A DNA stretch of 64,000 nt from contig OY294067.1 of the NCBI GenBank assembly GCA_958510875.1, positions 150,548,962-150,612,961 on the forward strand, in the 5' to 3' direction. Under the pieces are notes generated by a model. It did not search any database, was not told the origin of the DNA, and saw only the letters and a list, made by a program, of their open reading frames with translations. Each line of letters starts with the position of its first letter. The stretch's first letter is position 1. This DNA comes from Endomychus coccineus. Its lineage: Eukaryota; Arthropoda; Insecta; Coleoptera; Endomychidae. Of the stretch, positions 63,261-64,000 are shown one piece after another. The position numbers and the translations under genes were made by a program.

Positions 63261-63999
63261 TTAAGAGCGGTTTGAAAGACACATGAAAAGATCACTTTGA
63301 TATAGGTCTAACTGATCATTGAGGATATTTTTATTAGAATTTTTGATATGTTTATGAAACTCTATTGATTCTAATGTACTGAATTTAAAACCTCTGGTTT
63401 GGTTATATAAAATGATTAGGCTATCTAAATTAGGGAAATTATGACCAGTTTGTTCAAAATGATTAGCAAAGGTAGAGTCTGTTTTGTTGAGTCTATACGA
63501 GCGAAAATGTTCTTCGTATCTTAATTTGAAATTACGGCAAGTTCTACCTATATGAAAATCAGCACAGTCTGGGCAAATCATCTTATGAACTCCAGGTTTT
63601 CTATATTTATTGGTTATGTCTGCGGCGTTGTATATAAGATGGCAAAGTTTATTTTGAGGTTTGAAACTGATTTTAAAATTATGGCGTGATAAAATGTTAG
63701 CAATATGTTCGCTTACTGTACCGAAATATGTCAAAGAGATGAATTTGGTGGTAACATCTATGTGTTTTATATGCGGATAAATTTTATAGGAAGTTAATTG
63801 TTGTTGTTTGCGATTTATTAGTTTAATTATTTGATCTACCGGAAAACCATTATTGATAACTATTCGTTTGATCGTGTTCAACTCAATAGTGAGGTGTTCT
63901 ATTGACAATGATATCGAAAATGCTCTATGGTTCATTGAGTGATATGCTGCTAATTTATGGCTACGAGGACTAAACGATGAGTTCGGAATAGCGATGTCT
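63261..63999 (-). CDS. Penelope-like reverse transcriptase C-terminus with GIY-YIG nuclease (runs off window)
   Basis: The frame is open from the window's right edge to the stop at 63261; the ATG at 63935 is internal, since 'RSHKLAAYHSMNHRAFS'-type RT sequence precedes it. The RT thumb region is followed by 'KPQNKLCHLIYNAADITNKY' and then the GIY-YIG endonuclease domain of Penelope-like elements: 'KPGVHKMICPDCADFHIGRT', 'CRNFKLRYEEHF', 'STFANHFEQTGHNF'. The first motif is GVHKM instead of the usual GVYK and the second FHIG instead of FYIG, so activity is doubtful. The polymerase core lies outside the window. Confidence 0.82.
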   Translation of the reverse strand, partial: DIAIPNSSFSPRSHKLAAYHSMNHRAFSISLSIEHLTIELNTIKRIVINNGFPVDQIIKLINRKQQQLTSYKIYPHIKHIDVTTKFISLTYFGTVSEHIANILSRHNFKISFKPQNKLCHLIYNAADITNKYRKPGVHKMICPDCADFHIGRTCRNFKLRYEEHFRSYRLNKTDSTFANHFEQTGHNFPNLDSLIILYNQTRGFKFSTLESIEFHKHIKNSNKNILNDQLDLYQSDLFMCLSNRS

Positions 64000-64000
64000 G

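Overview
The window looks like a transposon graveyard from an animal genome, most likely an insect. It is AT-rich and has no bacterial operons or ribosome binding sites. Everything identifiable is a eukaryotic mobile element: BEL/Pao and Ty3-like LTR retrotransposons, Maverick/Polinton virus-like DNA elements, a Penelope-like element, a MITE, minisatellites and (TA)n tracts. I found no host protein-coding gene. The only host-type genes are ten nearly identical tRNA-like sequences in a repeat array.

Regions 1-45,807 read as a nested stack. The outer layer is an old, broken BEL/Pao element on the minus strand (gag to integrase, 7012 down to 1737). Its 157-bp LTR-like end (1477-1633) reappears at 45651-45807. 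Next inside is a Ty3-like gag pseudogene (7297-9200) followed by a GAAGAAG-type minisatellite. That minisatellite resumes at 43745 and leads into a purine tract and a long LTR (44120-45648). A Maverick/Polinton (element A, 10308-43738) sits inside the minisatellite, with 6-bp target duplications GATGTC and terminal inverted repeats of more than 1.4 kb that are themselves minisatellites. Element A carries a hemopexin-like pseudogene, major and minor capsid pseudogenes, a truncated coiled-coil protein and a packaging ATPase.

Three further insertions lie inside A. (1) Part of a second, inverted Maverick (element B, about 21.6-31.085 kb) contributes a small conserved ORF, a fibre-like protein, an integrase with chromodomain, a PLA2 protein, an adenain-like protease, minor and major capsid genes, an MSV199-like gene with a probable 50-bp intron, and an unknown protein. 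Its right end interrupts A's coiled-coil gene. (2) A complete BEL/Pao element (15064-21108, TSD GTATG) holds an uninterrupted 1756-residue polyprotein and breaks A's minor capsid gene. (3) A 9.28-kb element (33287-42567, TSD CTTC) has LTR-like ends but no recognisable coding region and lies in A's right TIR. No Maverick DNA polymerase B was found, so neither Maverick is autonomous here.

From 45.8 to 64 kb there are no long ORFs until the right edge. This part holds a 473-474 bp tandem and inverted array with tRNA-like genes (47.6-51.1 kb, two more copies near 58.2-58.6 kb), (TA)n tracts, a roughly 120-bp minisatellite family, several tandem duplications, a 221-bp MITE, a second Ty3-like LTR derivative (60635-63149, TSD ATTC), and the GIY-YIG end of a Penelope-like reverse transcriptase running off the window.

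In an intact Maverick the capsid, PLA2, protease, ATPase, integrase and polymerase genes would make a virus-like particle and mediate replication and integration. Here nearly every gene has a break, so the elements read as fossils. The exceptions with long open frames are the BEL/Pao polyprotein, the PLA2 ORF, the protease (no ATG start seen) and the unknown ORF at 28420-29004.
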